A stretch of 64,000 nucleotides of DNA from NCBI GenBank assembly GCA_036785325.1, contig JAXIVH010000017.1:2987064-3051063 (forward strand). Direction: 5' to 3'. Every line of letters begins with the position of its first letter. Within the stretch, counting starts at the first letter, position 1. Positions 1 to 13,686 of the stretch are shown here, one piece after another. Source of the DNA: Urophycis tenuis (lineage: Eukaryota; Chordata; Actinopteri; Gadiformes; Phycidae). The notes below the pieces were generated by a model. The model searched no databases and was not told the origin of the DNA. It saw only the letters and a list, made by a program, of their open reading frames with translations. The translations under genes and the position numbers were made by a program.

Positions 1-59
1 TCTTCTTCTCCTCTCCTCACCCTCCTCCCCTGCTACGCTTCCCCCCCCCCCCCCTGCAG

Positions 60-2109
60 AGAGTGGAGAGTGCCGGGGGTCCGTGCGTGGGCTGCAGGTT
101 CAGAGCGGAGGACAGCCTGGCCCACTACTCGCCCTGGTCCTGTAGCACCGCCCGCCCCTGCATCAGCCCCTTCGAGCCGGACGGCCAGGGGTCAGGCTCG
201 GCCCGGCCCGGCGCCGAGCGCACGGTGAGCCCGTCTGCCCTGCTGACCGCACGCCACGTGGGGGGGGGGAGGGGGGGGGGGCTATGGGGGCTGTGTCACG
301 CTTTTATGATGTCATCACTCGGAGGCTTCAGAATAAATGAAAGATGACAGACGGGTGGATGAATACACAGGCGACAGTCTGTGCGCTTTCAATGACACAC
401 AGAACCGTTTTGTGTTCGCGGCCCGCACAGGAAGTGGACGGCAAAGGAGCGGGAAGCGGCGGCGGCGGCGGGGAGGCGGGGAAGCGTTGGCTGGCCTCCC
501 TGGACCCCTATAGGCGCCTGAAGGAGGAGGACCCCATCATTCCGTTCGGCGAGGGGCCCATCATCTCCAAGTGGGGCGCCATCTCCCGGGCGGCGAGGAC
601 CGGCTACCACGCCGCCGCCCCCGTCCAAGCCACGGCCTGCCAGGGCAGCGCCTCCACCACGCCCATCAGCCTCAGAGGTCAGGGGAAAAGCTAGGGCCTT
701 CACCATCAGCCTCAGAGGTCAGGGGAGAGGCAGGGCCTCCATAATCAGCCTCAGAGGTCAGGGGAGAGGCTAGGGCCTCCACCACACACATCAGCCTCAG
801 AGGTCAGGGGAGAGGCAGGACCTCCATTATCAGCCTCAGAGGTCAGCGGAGAGGCAGGGCCTCCACCACACACATCAGCCTCAGAGGTCAGGGGAGAGGC
901 AGGGCCTCCACCACACACATCAGCCTCAGAGGTCAGGAGAGAGGCAGGACCACCATTATCAGCCTCAGAGGTCAGGGGAGAGGCAGGACCTCCATTATCA
1001 GCCTCAGAGGTCAGGGGAGAGGCAGGGCCTCCACCACACACATCACCCTCAGAGGTCAGTAGAGAGGCGGGGCCTCCACCATTGGCCTCAGAGGTCAGGG
1101 GAGAGGCAGGGCCTCTATGACACACATCAGCCTCAGAGGTCAGGGGAGAGGCAGGGCCTCCACCACACACATCAGCCTCAGAGGTCAGGGGAGAGGCAGG
1201 ACCTTCACCACACACATCAGCCTCAGAGGTCAGGGAGAGGCAGGGCCTCCATTATCAGCCTCAGAGGTCAGGGGAGTGGCAGGGCCTCCACCACACACAT
1301 CAGCCTCAGAGGTCAGGGGAGAGGCAGGGCCTCCACCACACAAATCAGCCTCAGAGGTCAGGGGAGAGGCAGGGCCTCCATTATCAGCCTCAGAGGTCAG
1401 GGGAGAGGCAGGGCCTCCATTATCAGCCTCAGAGGTCAGGGGAGTGGCAGGGCCTCAACCATCAGCCTCAGAGGTCAGCGGAGAGGCAGGGCCTCCACCA
1501 CACACATCAGCCTCAGAGGTCAGCGGAGAGGCAGGGCCTCCACCACACACATCAGCCTCAGAGGTCAGGGGAGAGGCTAGGACCTCCACCACACACATCA
1601 GCCTCAGAGGTCAGGGGAGAGGCAAGGTCTCCACCATCAGCCTCAGAGGAGAGGTAGGGCCTCCACCATCAGCCTCAGAGGTCAGGGGAAAAGCTAGGGC
1701 CTCCACCATCAGCCTCAGAAGGGGGAGGTAACCTCATGAAATTAGAATGAAATGAAAAGCACTAGAAAAAAGGTATTTTATTCTAGTGCATTTCATTTTA
1801 ATTCAATAACATATTCAATAATATAATATAATAATAATAATTCAATCCATAAGTAGCCAAGCACAAAGACAGAAAATTACATGGGCACGCATAGTGGCAA
1901 GCGACATAATCCTACAGACAAGTGAGCGTGTAGAACACGGCTTGTGTGAGTGTGTACTTGAGTGTGTACTTTGTGTTTCACGGGCTCTGACTGTGTCTGT
2001 GCAGACTACGTCCCTCACATGGATCACAGCGACTACCAGTGGAGCTCCAGAGGTTCTGACTCATCCAGTCACTCCAGCTTCCTGGAGAGGTAACCCCTCC
2101 ATATATATA

Positions 2110-2140
<31 letters not shown>

Positions 2141-2178
2141 ACCTCTATACATAACCACTCATCTATAAATACATGCAC

Positions 2179-2216
<38 letters not shown>

Positions 2217-3098
2217 GCGTGTGCAGTGAGCAGCTGTGCGTGTCGGACCTGGCCGCGCCCCGTCGGTCCCTGAGTGGCGAGGACCTGCAGGCCCACCACC
2301 AGGCCGGCTACGGCCCGGACCGGGAGCAGCCCGGCCCGCAGGCCGACGGCCAGCCAGAACCCGACAGGGACATCGAGCTGGAGCTGTCGGTGCTGGACCT
2401 GGAGGACCCCGACCCGCAGGACGACACCCGGGCGCAGGTCAGTAGCCTGTCCGGCCGGACCGGGCCACCAGAACCGCCGCTCGGCTGATGTTACAGGAAG
2501 ACGCGGGGGGGAAACGGATCAGTACCTAAAGCGCCACGTTAGCCGCGTCGACCCCGTAGGCCCGGGACTCGCCCAGCCATCTTAAGTATCTTTGAGCTCC
2601 GCTTGGCAGAACGAAGAGTGCCGGTTTGATCCGAAATGGACTGAATATCCATGTTAAAACAAATGATAGAGACCTGCACAGAAGGCCTTTCTGCTGCCCA
2701 GCCTAGGCCTTATAATAAATATATATATATATATATATACAGTACATATATGATATTCAGCACGAAACGGAAACATCTGGACCAGGAAGCACCTCGCTGT
2801 AGTCGGTGCCGCATGACTCTTTAGATGCCAGAAGACTGGATCCGGACCTCTTCCGGAACCCGGGGACTTAATGATCTTTGTCTTCAAAGGAGTCGTCTCA
2901 GGACCCCTCCTCCATTCTCCACCTGCACCCCCCGTCTCCCCCCTGCCCCAGCCCCCTCCCCTCCCCCGCGGAGGAGCGCGCGCGGCCAGACAAGATGGAC
3001 GCCCACCTGCTGAAGAAGATGGCGTTCAGGTGAGTTGCCGTGGTAACATGCACAGCGGCGTGCTTATCGTTGTTGTTGGGTTTTTTTTGTCTCACTTA

Positions 3099-3165
<67 letters not shown>

Positions 3166-3326
3166 TTTCCCTCCCGCCCTGTTCCAGAAAGTCTCCTGCA
3201 GGCTTGATGTCGGGGGGCCTTGGTGTTGGCAAACTGCTGCTGCGGACGAGGGCACCTCGGCGGGGGACCGCGGGGAGCTGCCCCCCCACCACCCTGGGAG
3301 CAGAGATGCTGCTCAATGGGAGATAA
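60..3326 (+). CDS. 3' part of an unidentified multi-exon gene
   Basis: I do not recognise this protein. Proposed exons are 60-224, 431-677, 2005-2089, 2227-2437, about 2974-3029 and 3188-3326. Each joins the next in phase with AG acceptors and GT donors, giving about 300 residues and a TAA stop at 3324-3326. The 5' end lies outside the window. Exon 2 holds a Gly-rich run and then a conserved-looking stretch, DPYRRLKEEDPIIPFGEGPI followed by ISKWGAISRAARTGYH. Exon 3 is Ser-rich (SDSSSHSSFLER). Exon 4 is acidic and Pro-rich (DIELELSVLDLEDPDPQDD). The C-terminus contains MDAHLLKKMAFRKSPAGLMS. No signal peptide, membrane segment or catalytic motif is visible; it looks like a disordered tail. The exon 5 acceptor is the weakest part: a stronger CAG at 2951 would change the frame. 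Intron 2 opens with a minisatellite copied from the exon 2 end. Confidence 0.5.
667..1732 (+). repeat. Minisatellite of about 26 units copied from an exon end plus donor site
   Basis: Units of about 39-48 nt share the core CATCAGCCTCAGAGGTCAGG and the spacer GAGAGGCAGGGCCTCCACCA. The first copy is the end of exon 2 of the unidentified gene (donor at 678), so each unit carries the same exon/GTCAGG junction. Units vary in the presence of CACACACAT or ATT before the core. The array lies in intron 2. Confidence 0.9.
2103..2226 (+). repeat. (TA)n and (GT)n tracts before exon 4 of the unidentified gene
   Basis: A TATA-type dinucleotide run (about 2103-2141) is followed by a (GT)n run (about 2181-2220). 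The latter directly precedes the acceptor GTGTGCAG, so GT repeats stand where a polypyrimidine tract would be expected. Confidence 0.85.
3100..3163 (+). repeat. (CT)n microsatellite in the last intron of the unidentified gene
   Basis: An almost pure CT run of about 60 nt sits just upstream of the last exon's acceptor and could itself serve as its polypyrimidine tract. Confidence 0.9.
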
Positions 3327-3349
3327 GAGGACACACAGGCCCCCCCCGG

Positions 3350-4660
3350 AGTCATAGACCTTCACTACTGAGGACGCAGAGTCATAGGCCTTCACCACTG
3401 AAGACACAAGAGTCATAGGCCTTCACCATTGAAGACACAAGAGTCATAGACCCTCACCACAGAAGTCACATTAACCCCAGAGTCATAGACCTTCACCACT
3501 GAAGACACAAGAGTCATAGACTGAAGTCACACTAACCCCAGAGTCATAGACCTTCACCACTGAAGACACAAGAGTCATAGGCCTTCACCATTGAAGACAC
3601 AAGAGTCATAGACCCTCACCACAGAAGTCACATTAACCCCAGAGTCATAGACCTTCACGACTGAAGACACAAGAGTCATAGACTGAAGTCACACTAACCC
3701 CAGAGTCATAGACCTTCACCACTGAAGACACAAGAGTCATAGACTGAAGTCACACTAACCCCAGAGTCATAGACCTTCACGACTGAAGACACAAGAGTCA
3801 TAGACTGAAGTCACACTAACCCCAGAGTCATAGACCTTCACCACTGAAGACACAAGAGTCATAGGCCTTCACCATTGAAGACACAAGAGTCATAGACCCT
3901 CACCACAGAAGTCACATTAACCCCAGAGTCATAGACCTTCAAGACTGAAGACACAAGAGTCATAGACTGAAGTCACACTAACCCCAGAGTCATAGACCTT
4001 CACGACTGAAGACACAAGAGTCATAGACTGAAGTCACACTAACCCCAGAGTCATAGACTGAAGTCACACTAACCCCAGAGTCATAGACCTTCACGACTGA
4101 AGACACAAGAGTCATAGACCCTCACCACAGAAGTCACACTAACCCCAGAGTCATAGACCTTCACGACTGAAGACACAAGAGTCATAGACCGAAGTCACAC
4201 TAACCCCAGAGACCTTCACAACTGAAGACATACAGTCTGCAGAGCCATAGAACTTCACTACTGAAGACACAAGAGTCATAGACCTTCACTACTGAAGACA
4301 CAAGAGTCATAGACCTTCACTATTGAAGAATCAAGTGTCATAGACCTTCACTACTGAAGGCACAAGTGTCATAGACCTTCAATACTGAAGACATAAGTGT
4401 CATAGACCTTCAACACTGAAGAGACAAGCGTCATAGACCTTCACTACTGAAGACAGAGAGTCATAGACCTTCACTACAGAAGACACAGGGAGTCATAAAC
4501 TTTCACTACAGAAGACAGAGAGTCATAAACCTTCACTAATGAAGACACACAGAGTCACAGACCTTCACTAATGAAGACACACAGAGTCATAGACCTTCAC
4601 TAATGAAGACACACAGAGTCATAGACCTTCACTAATGAAGACACACAGAGTCGTAGACCT
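3350..4660 (+). repeat. Minisatellite in the presumed 3' UTR of the unidentified gene
   Basis: About 42 units of 30-31 nt start 24 nt after the stop codon. The main unit contains GAGTCATAGACCTTCACCAC followed by TGAAGACACAA. A second unit type contains AGACTGAAGTCACACTAACC. The two types alternate in blocks at 3480-4220, then the array becomes simpler (unit core TCATAGACCTTCACTA). Each main unit contains CTTCA and TGAAG four bases apart, a small dyad. Confidence 0.9.
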
Positions 4661-5439
4661 TCACGACTGACGACAACAGTCCGGTTGTCCGCCTCACTGA
4701 AAACAGGGTTAACAACATCAAGTGCATCCCTCGTGTTTTTTTCTCATGCTTTGCTTCGCTGGTCTCCCTGTAGCAGACGTGAGGGGTCGCGGCTCCCCGG
4801 GCTCGTAGGTCAATTGCACTTATAAATACCCCCCGAGAGTTGACTGACTGGAGTGATGAGGTATTTACATTTACCGCCCACGCCGCCCACCTTGTGACCT
4901 TATCTGTGGTTCTCCAGTTCAGCTCATCCATGGCGTCCCCCCCCCACCCCCCCCCCCCACCATTATTACATTGAGGTCATGAGAGTTTCTACTGTCTCCC
5001 AACAGCGGTCAGCGTCACGACCTTTGAGTCTTCGGGGGGGCCGAGGGGTCATGTGCTGAGACGCCGTCTGACATTATGCTCTCTTTTTTTTTTTTTTTAT
5101 GTTGCGTGTCGACTCCGCAGACCCCCATGGTCTATTTTCGTCCCGACGTGCTGGTGTTTGCTGTCGTTTTATTTTTAATCCCGCGGCGCATTCGTTGCGT
5201 GCCGCGGCGCGACATTCACGTTTGAAGGGAAAACGCCAGGCGGTCACAGGGAAGACAAACTGCCGCTTCGGGCGGTCAGCCGTCATTGGCAGGCCGTCGA
5301 CGCCGTCTGATGTGATCCCACCACTTCTGATCAGGCCACTTCTGATCAGGCCACTTTTGTCAAGGGTGGATCAGAATCGCTTAGGATCTCTCATTACTTT
5401 GTATTGACTCTCCTCACTTCCTATCTATCTACTATCATT

Positions 5440-5645
5440 GCTTTACAGAAACTACCATTACTTTCCATTAACTATGATTACTTCACATTAACAATCAGAT
5501 TTGACATTAACAATCATTACTTTACATTAACAATCAGATTTGACATTAACTATCATTACTTTTCATTAACAATCAGATTTGACATTAACTATCTTTACTT
5601 TACATTAACTATCAAACTTTACATTAACTATCAAACTTTAGCATC
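5440..5645 (+). repeat. AT-rich minisatellite, units of about 22-30 nt
   Basis: Repeated TTTACATTAACAATCAGATT and close variants ending TTGACATTAACTATC recur about seven times, with degenerate copies at both ends. Confidence 0.8.
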
Positions 5646-8600
5646 CTTCATTACCAATTCCAACCTCTGCTCTTCCCCAACCCGTTAGGCTCTTGTTTTG
5701 ATGTTTGTTCTGCTGTCTGCACTGTTATGTGTGCTCACAAGCACTTTTCAGCTCACCGCAGTCACAACGCTCGCTGCCCGTGGGAACATATGCTTCCAGA
5801 CACACGGACACACAAGGCACTGTCATTGTCTGGCCGGTCAAATGACCCGCAAGTCACCGGTAGATCATGGGAGCCTAGGAAACAACAGATTACTGTTCGC
5901 AGCACAGCATCCCACCTAAACCCTTTTTTTTTTTTTTTGCTGTCGTCAAGGGTGGTTGGTTTGGTTCACAGGTTGCATATTCCAACACCATTTCTACCTA
6001 GAATACCTTAAGTAAATATCTTAAGTAATCCTAATGTAATACAGTTGGAAAGTATGTGTTGCTATGAAGTGATTACTCTGCGTTCATGTTCTTTAACCTG
6101 TGTGTTGCACTTTGGTTGGTCAGTGTGGAGCACTGTGTTATTTTATGAACCCGTTTACACAGTTCTGTATTATTTCTCTTCGCACCCTCCACACTTTAAC
6201 TAAGTGGTGACAGCTGCAACTAGTGTGTGGTCTGCAGCCGTGTTAATGTGAAACGTTACACATTCTACGTGTACACAGGTGTGCACTAATGTGTGTGTGT
6301 GTGTGTCGTGCTAATGTGCGCGTGGGCCTTTCACTCCGTAGTGGCCTTTAATCGACTGCTAATGTGGTGAAGGTGTTACAGTACAAGTCCCCAGCGAAGT
6401 CCACGGCTTCTGACAACCAGTCTTGTATTCGTGGTGACGTAATAGCTCGCGGTAGCAGGTGATGTTAGGGGGAGTCGTTGATTTCATCTCCTCTGCGCTG
6501 CGATCTCATTTCACCGGCGTTGACGCGTTCACCGGCAGGTGACACTCACACACACCGGCCAGTGTTGTGTGTTTGTGTGATGTTCGCGTTCTGCGCGTCA
6601 AGCGAAAGCGATGTTTCGTTGTTGTTTTTTTCTCTCGTCTGTTCCTTGCCGTATTTTTTGTTACGCTTTTACAAAGTTCTCCTTGAAGACACTTCTATGA
6701 AGTTTTTTTTTCAGTCATTGTATTTTCTATTTGGAACTTTGCTTCTTTTGTTGTTATTTTGATGTTGTCGTTTTGATGTTGTTGTTATTGTTGTCTTCCC
6801 CTGTGTTGCCCCTGTCACCAGACAGATGTTGCTCCTGCGAAAAAGCCAGTTACACAGATTTATTTATTTATTTATTTTTTTAATTTTTTTTATGTTCTGA
6901 AAACTGTCTGGCGTTAAAATCCCTCCAGTGTTGTCACACGGCAGCTGCGCCATCTGGAAACATTCACGCAAAAGGACATCATTAGGGCTCAGATTAGACC
7001 CGAACATGAGCTCCCCGCCCCATCCCCACACTGTTCCAGTACAGCAATGCGGCTCAGCATTCGTTCAGCACAAAGCAGAGACTATTCCCTGAAGGGGGGG
7101 ATAGCTGAAGAAGGCAAACGAGGAAAAGATCAAAAAGATCTTTCATTTAGCACGCGGGGGGGGGGGGGGCAGCAAGAGTTATTTCTTGTTGTTGTTGCTG
7201 TTGTCACTTGGAGCAGCATGGGGTGAAACATGCCATTTTGGATCTCTTTTCTGAGCCGTGGAATGTGCTCAAGGCCATTCATTGCACCCTGATATGTGCT
7301 GTTGTAGTACAAGCCCCTGCCTATGTTTACAGCTTCTTGTTTGAAGTCATGTCATGCAAGTGCCATGCTATTTACAGCGCAGTCCGCCGGCCCCTGCATT
7401 ATACACGCTTTATTTCATTTCATTTTGAGCGTTTCAACGTAAAATATGGAAGATGGAAAAAGGATTGGGCAATTTGAGGAAATACTGCATACGTTGTGGT
7501 TTTCACGTTTCTTCCGCTAGAGGGGGGTAGAACGCTGTGTTTGAATTCTCAGGGAAACTTCACGTCACTGAACACTCGTGGATGGAGCCGTTTTGGTGCG
7601 GCGCGGTCATGGGGAGTATTTACACGAAGGTCATAGTGATGTCAATGACATTGCGTGCTAATGTTTGTTTTGCTAGTATTTTTTCATTACTTGATGGACA
7701 TAAACTTTGTTGGTATTATTATTAATATTATTATAATTAATATCATCATGATCCGTACCCCAAGAAGACAGGGTATAATGTATCAACCTTAATGTTTCGA
7801 ATGACTTTTGAAGAAGGATTGTTTTTTTCCAGTTTCCTTTGTACGTGTCTGTTGGACATTAACGCATTCATGTATCGTGATTGCTTCGCACTGTTTCCCG
7901 CACCATCGCAGCCACTGGTGAACAAGTGTGCCCCCCCCCCCCCCCCCCCCCATCCTGGCTCATGCATGCACTATATTCCCATCTGTGACAGGATGAATGG
8001 TGGTTTCTGTAGTTGTGATACAACACTCCCGTTAAGAGTTCTGCACATGCCCACTGTGTGGCCAGGCTAACGACTGTAGTTTTGCCTGCAGCATTTTACA
8101 CGTTTGCAAAAATATAATTGACAATAGAAATTCTATTATTGTTATTATTATCATTATTTATTATTGTTATTATTAATATTCTTACGTTTTTGTGAAATTT
8201 TGTTGCTGGTAGTGTGCTTTTATTTTTTTTCATTTGAAGGTTTATCGAGGTCGTTTGAATATTTTTACCAGCCAAAAGTAAATAGATAGAAAATAAATAA
8301 GCCTGTTTGTCGATTATGAACCTCAAGATGGAACGGAGCTCATCTTTGTTCGACTATAAATGTCTGTTGTTAGACATTTCCTTTGAAAATCTATTGTTTG
8401 ATTGAAATGCACATGGACTATCTGCAAGAGATGGTAGGCGTCTGTCCTTCGAGACAGCCGTCATGACGACCCGTGACAACCAGCACTCTCTAAAGGGTTC
8501 AACCAACAGGGACACGTGAAGTAATATGTCAGATTGAGGAAACATCAGCCCCCCCCCGAAGACCGTATGTATTCAAGATGTCCCCCGTAATAAATAATAC

Positions 8601-9211
8601 TGTTATGTATTCCATTTATTTCCTCGGAAATACCACAATGTGAAGAGGTCTGTGTTTTGCTTACTCTAGGACGGAAATAGACCCTATACGATTGACGATT
8701 GATGTGCTCTATCAAGATATTTCTACAAAATGTTTAATGTTGATAAACGATTACTATATTGTATTTTTCTGGTTGGTTCGGCTGTTTTGCACTTATTCAC
8801 GAGCAGGTTGGCCTGTTGGTCAGCGGTCTGCTGCTCGGTCACACTATGATCGGAGAGGAACACGCTAAGGTCAGCACCAGAACACGCATGCTTCAATAAA
8901 GAAAACAAAAACAAAACAAAAACAAAAACACAGGCTGACATGCCGGTGTGTCTCTTCTTGACCTAACGTGTCTGACATTGTGTTATAACGTGTTGTAACC
9001 AGTACTCCATGTAACAGTGAGGTCACAGGTCAGACTTGACCTTTTTTTTGCTCAACATCGCCCTGAATTATCAACTCATTGAATTGTTTCAAGAGGGGAT
9101 ATTTCCTTTAAATTTGGGTAGATTCCCCTATGGTATGCATTAGCTGTTTACTTCTTAAAAAATAAATCAGTTTTATATACATCAAAAATATATTTTTTTA
9201 ACCAAATACAG

Positions 9212-9272
9212 TTGCCATCCATCCATCCATCCATTTCCTCCGCTTATCCGGGGTCGGGTCGCGGGGGCAGCA
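9212..9272 (+). mobile_element. Retroposon 3'-tail fragment
   Basis: A (CCAT)n run leads into TTTCCTCCGCTTATCCGGGG and a GTCGGGTCGCGGGGGCAGCA block. This tail is widely dispersed in teleost genomes at the ends of LINE-type elements. Only the short fragment is present here; no coding part is visible. Confidence 0.55.
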
Positions 9273-12200
9273 AATACAGTTGCATTCCTGCAATTTCACA
9301 TTGTTGCATCCCTCCTTCCCTATAGGTGTAAATGGCACACACACAAACACACATTAGTATTAGTAAACAGACTAAATGTACAAATACATGCATAAATCAA
9401 ACACATGTTTTGAAAAGCCAAAGTGTTCAAAGGTCTGACATAAACACATTTGAATGAGTGAGTTTTTGACATCACCATAGCTGCCACTGAACTTGACATT
9501 ATGGGCGTGGCTATTTGCCAACTGCGTTTTTAAGTGGCGACTATAAACTAAAAACAAAATAGGCTACACGCTCCCTGTCCACAATAACTCGTCACTCCAC
9601 ATGCCGTTGGCAACGTCGCCCCTGACTCGTCGGTTAAAGGCTGCACATAAGTAGATTACCAAAAGTCTAACCCAAGGATTGCCTCAGCATCCTTATCATG
9701 TGTAACGCGCCCCTTCCTGCTGCACAGAGGAGGGCAATTGGACGGCGCATGCGCAGTGTCAGGTGGCTGGCTCGGCTTGTGTTTACAGCTCGGCTGGATG
9801 CTGTGGCTGGCGTTGCTAGAAGAGTACAATGTTGTGCCAACCGCCTACGAAATAACTATCACGGTGGGGAAAAAAAGGTAAGGCTGGCGACACTGTGCAT
9901 GTGCATTCGTCTCTCGAACGGAAATGCTCCGTTTTTTGTACACGATGTGCCCCTTTAATTTGGTCACAACTGTCAACGTTAGCTTGGTTAGCTCCCGCTA
10001 GCTCCCAGTCTGGGCAGTCAGTCTCATCACGGCCTGGCATCACGGAGGCTTTCGGTACCAAGGACAGCCAGTGGCTGGACAAGCGATACCTGGTCGTTGG
10101 ATGTTTGGCCCACCTCTGTCGTGCGGCGTGCCACACTGTCTCCAACATGGGTGCGCATGTAACCCCCTGGATGTCCTCCATCACCGGGTATCTGGCGTAG
10201 TTCTGTCGGGACAGCAGCGAGCCCAGGTTCGGTCAGGCTCGGTTCAGGTTCACCAGGATCATGGCCAGCTCTGTGAATTCACGCTGGGTCTTGTGGTGTA
10301 GTAGTGGCTGATGTCGTGTACCTGGTGTTAACATGTGTTGTCAGATCGTCAAACGTGAGTCCTGAGGTGGCGCCGGGGAGTCTGTCTGACTGACTCTCAC
10401 TTGGAAAGCATTCCTCTTGTATTCACTTAAAGCTTTCGGGGTTTTTTTTTTGGTATCCATGCGATGATCTCATTTTGAACGTATTTGGCCACAGAAGTAG
10501 GCGTATTGTTAATGGTTATTACTCTGGCTATTGTGCTCTGAAATTTTTATGGTCACTGCATTTGCGTTCTGCACAATCCCTCTTTCTTTATTGAATACGA
10601 TAACCAAAATGACTCGTTTCTAGGCTTACATTTACAAAGCCTTTTATTGCATTGCCCAAAGACTGACCTTTTTAAGTCTACAAAGTGGAGAAGCAAGATA
10701 GAGATTTATATGCTGGGCCTGCACCAACATTCCTTTATCGGGCACACTAATCTGGCTGCCTGTTGCACTTTGTCCTTCAGAGCCACACACATTTAGTTTG
10801 GGCACGACCGCTTCAACCGGGGGTCTGGATGCAGGATCGTGCAGGAACGCTGTACCTGGCTGAAGACATGGCGGTGGCATGGTCTGGACCCCATGTTGCA
10901 CTCGCCCTAACACAGTAGTGCTGCAAACAGCCCTAAGGCTCTCAGCAGGGGGGTGGCCCCCTGGGACCGATGCTGTCATGTTGCCGGAAGCATTCGCGGA
11001 GCACATGTGTGCGTCTTGTGACGCGCTGTGTTGTCATGCTGGAGCGGTCATCTGCGTCCTGGTGGGTTGATCTGCAGTTATAAAGTGCACTGCAGACACT
11101 CCTCCACTTTGACACACGGGCCCCCAGTGATGCTCCTGTGTCTGTATTGCTGGGCTCACCGCTGTTGCTGTTGCTTTGACATCCTTCTCACCCTGGCCTC
11201 CTTCTTGCGTTGTGTGAACCTTGGCGGCGTGGGCTGAACTACGTGCACTCTGATGGCGCCAGCGGAGGCCGCGCTGTGCACGTTCCACACGCCGCGCGGC
11301 GTACGTTGATGCACGCCCGCAGAGAAGGTTTTAAACAATTACGCTGTCGTATCGGTTACCAGTTTGTGTGTCTTTTCCAATTATATCAATCCCCATGGTG
11401 GAGCCTGTGAGGATGTAGGGGGGGGGGGGGGGGGGTCGATTCAGGGGAGTATCGCAATTCTTTGCTTCCGCGATACTTTGATCAGCAATTAGATAATGTG
11501 TCGCGTTTGTGAGAGCTGTGAATTACGAGCCTAATTGGCTCCCCCAAAAAATGCCAGATAAGGAGACGTTCTTGCCCCATTTCTGGCAGACGCCTCATTC
11601 ATAAAAATTACACCAAGGGCCAAGAGAGAAAAAGAAAAGAAAATCTATTGCAGTGCAGAGATGCAAGTCGTCCTATTGGTAACGCATGAATGGGAAAGTA
11701 TGTATATTTATATATAACTTTTTATACCACAGGTATCGACCAACAGCAGGAATATAACAGTGTATATCGGGAGGCTAATGTAGGCCCAAGGTTCCTGTCA
11801 ATGGTGTCCATTTTAGTAGTCGACCACGAAGACAGGAGGTCAAACAAATGATTGGCATTTTTTCTTTAAGCCTCGGGAGGAGTGTGTGTGATACTTCCTA
11901 GAGAGTATCCTTTCTAGAACAAGCCAGTGTTTAACTGGCAGGATGCAAACATCACATCGCAACGTTCTCACAATAGCAGCATGCCAGAGCATTGACAACC
12001 TCTGACTGTTTGACATGAAAGGCTCTCAAAGGTGTGAACCCCTAACTGCCAAGGTGGTGGTGGTGGTGGTGTTGTTGTTGTATTGATCGGTTGGACACCG
12101 CTGTCATGACTGCAGTGATGCTGCAAGCATCGGCGGAGGCTTATTTTCAAAGTGACTTACAAATAGACTCAAACCAATGAAACCACGAATAGAGCCAACC

Positions 12201-13484
12201 TTATACGTTGCAGGAGGGGGGGCTGCGGAATCGAGTTACCGAAATCAACCGTTTGAATTGAGTTACGGGTTGCCCCTGGCTAATGTTGTACCATAGACCG
12301 CAGGGGGAGAAAGGGTATGGACTGAGTGAGCGAAGGCTGACTGTGGTCGAGAGATACTATTCCCAATACTGTTCACAGCACCCATGCGTGTGTTTTTATT
12401 TCAAGTCGTATTCAGGGCACTGGGGTAAGCATACGTTGTATGCACAAGTATGTCCTTTCATCGGCTTCTCTGGATCAGAACTAGCAAAGAGGAAAAACGA
12501 GTTTTAAATGAGGCGACTGCACGTGGGGCTGTCTGTTTGTCAGGGAGGAAACAATAAGAATGTGTAACATGTCGTGTTTAACGTTTTGTCTCCGACCGAT
12601 TTATAACCAACGACCCGCGCCCACCTCGGCCCCCAGAAAGACGCAGTGGCGCCGCCTGCAGGCCCGGTGGGTAATTGAACTTTTTATTTTATTTTTTTCA
12701 TTGAACTGCGGGCACTCCACTGGACAACGGCTCAGCAGTGACACGATTGGGGAATGAGCGACTGGTCTGGGCATGTGTGTGTGTGTTTGCGTGTGTGTTT
12801 GGTTTGTAACAATGCACGGCTTGTTTGGCCCAAGCCGTCACCTCCTCCTTGTCTGTCTGTCTTTCATCACTGTCTCCCATTGTGTTGTGGCACCTCGTGA
12901 CTCTGGCAGTAGGAAGTACCCCCAGATCGGATGTGTTTGTGTTGTCGCAAATAGAGCCGCTGTTTATCTTCCGTCCTGCGCGTGAATAATCAAAATGGGA
13001 AATGTGTGTGTGTGTGTGTGTGTGTGGCCTAATATTTGACTTCATCCTAGATATCGGTACCCTCTGGCTTGGACTAGCTACCATCACCATAGATTGTGCT
13101 TGTTGCCTTGGTGACGTAGACGACTACAATGCTCTATATTCTCTCCTTGCAGTGAGATTTGGACTGTAAGGCAAGACATTCGAATGAAATATTCCTTCCC
13201 TCTGCCCAGTGGCCGTGTTGTCTCCAGGAGCCTTGTTAGACTTTAACTGTGATAAAGGGCTGCGCAAGCCGACCCGACTGGACACATCATTGTTTTTTTT
13301 TTAAATTGCGCAACCATAAAAGAAAGGGCTTAATGTGCACTTTGACTGCTCTGTCCGTTAAATTATGGGGCATCTACTCTGGCCCCCCCCCCCCCGCGGA
13401 GCTCAAAGTTCCTCGGCGATCTCGGCCTTGTTCACCTGGCCGTCACACCTGGCCCAGGTGAAGCCTCGCTGGGTGGCACGCACG

Positions 13485-13686
<202 letters not shown>

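Noticed and set aside
10644..11006. 120-codon minus-strand open frame
   Set aside because: No recognisable similarity, no splice context, and composition like neighbouring non-coding DNA.
12637..12666. A second 30-nt microexon-like segment between CCCCCAG and GTGGGT
   Set aside because: It belongs to no identified gene, the donor is weak, and nothing upstream or downstream joins it.
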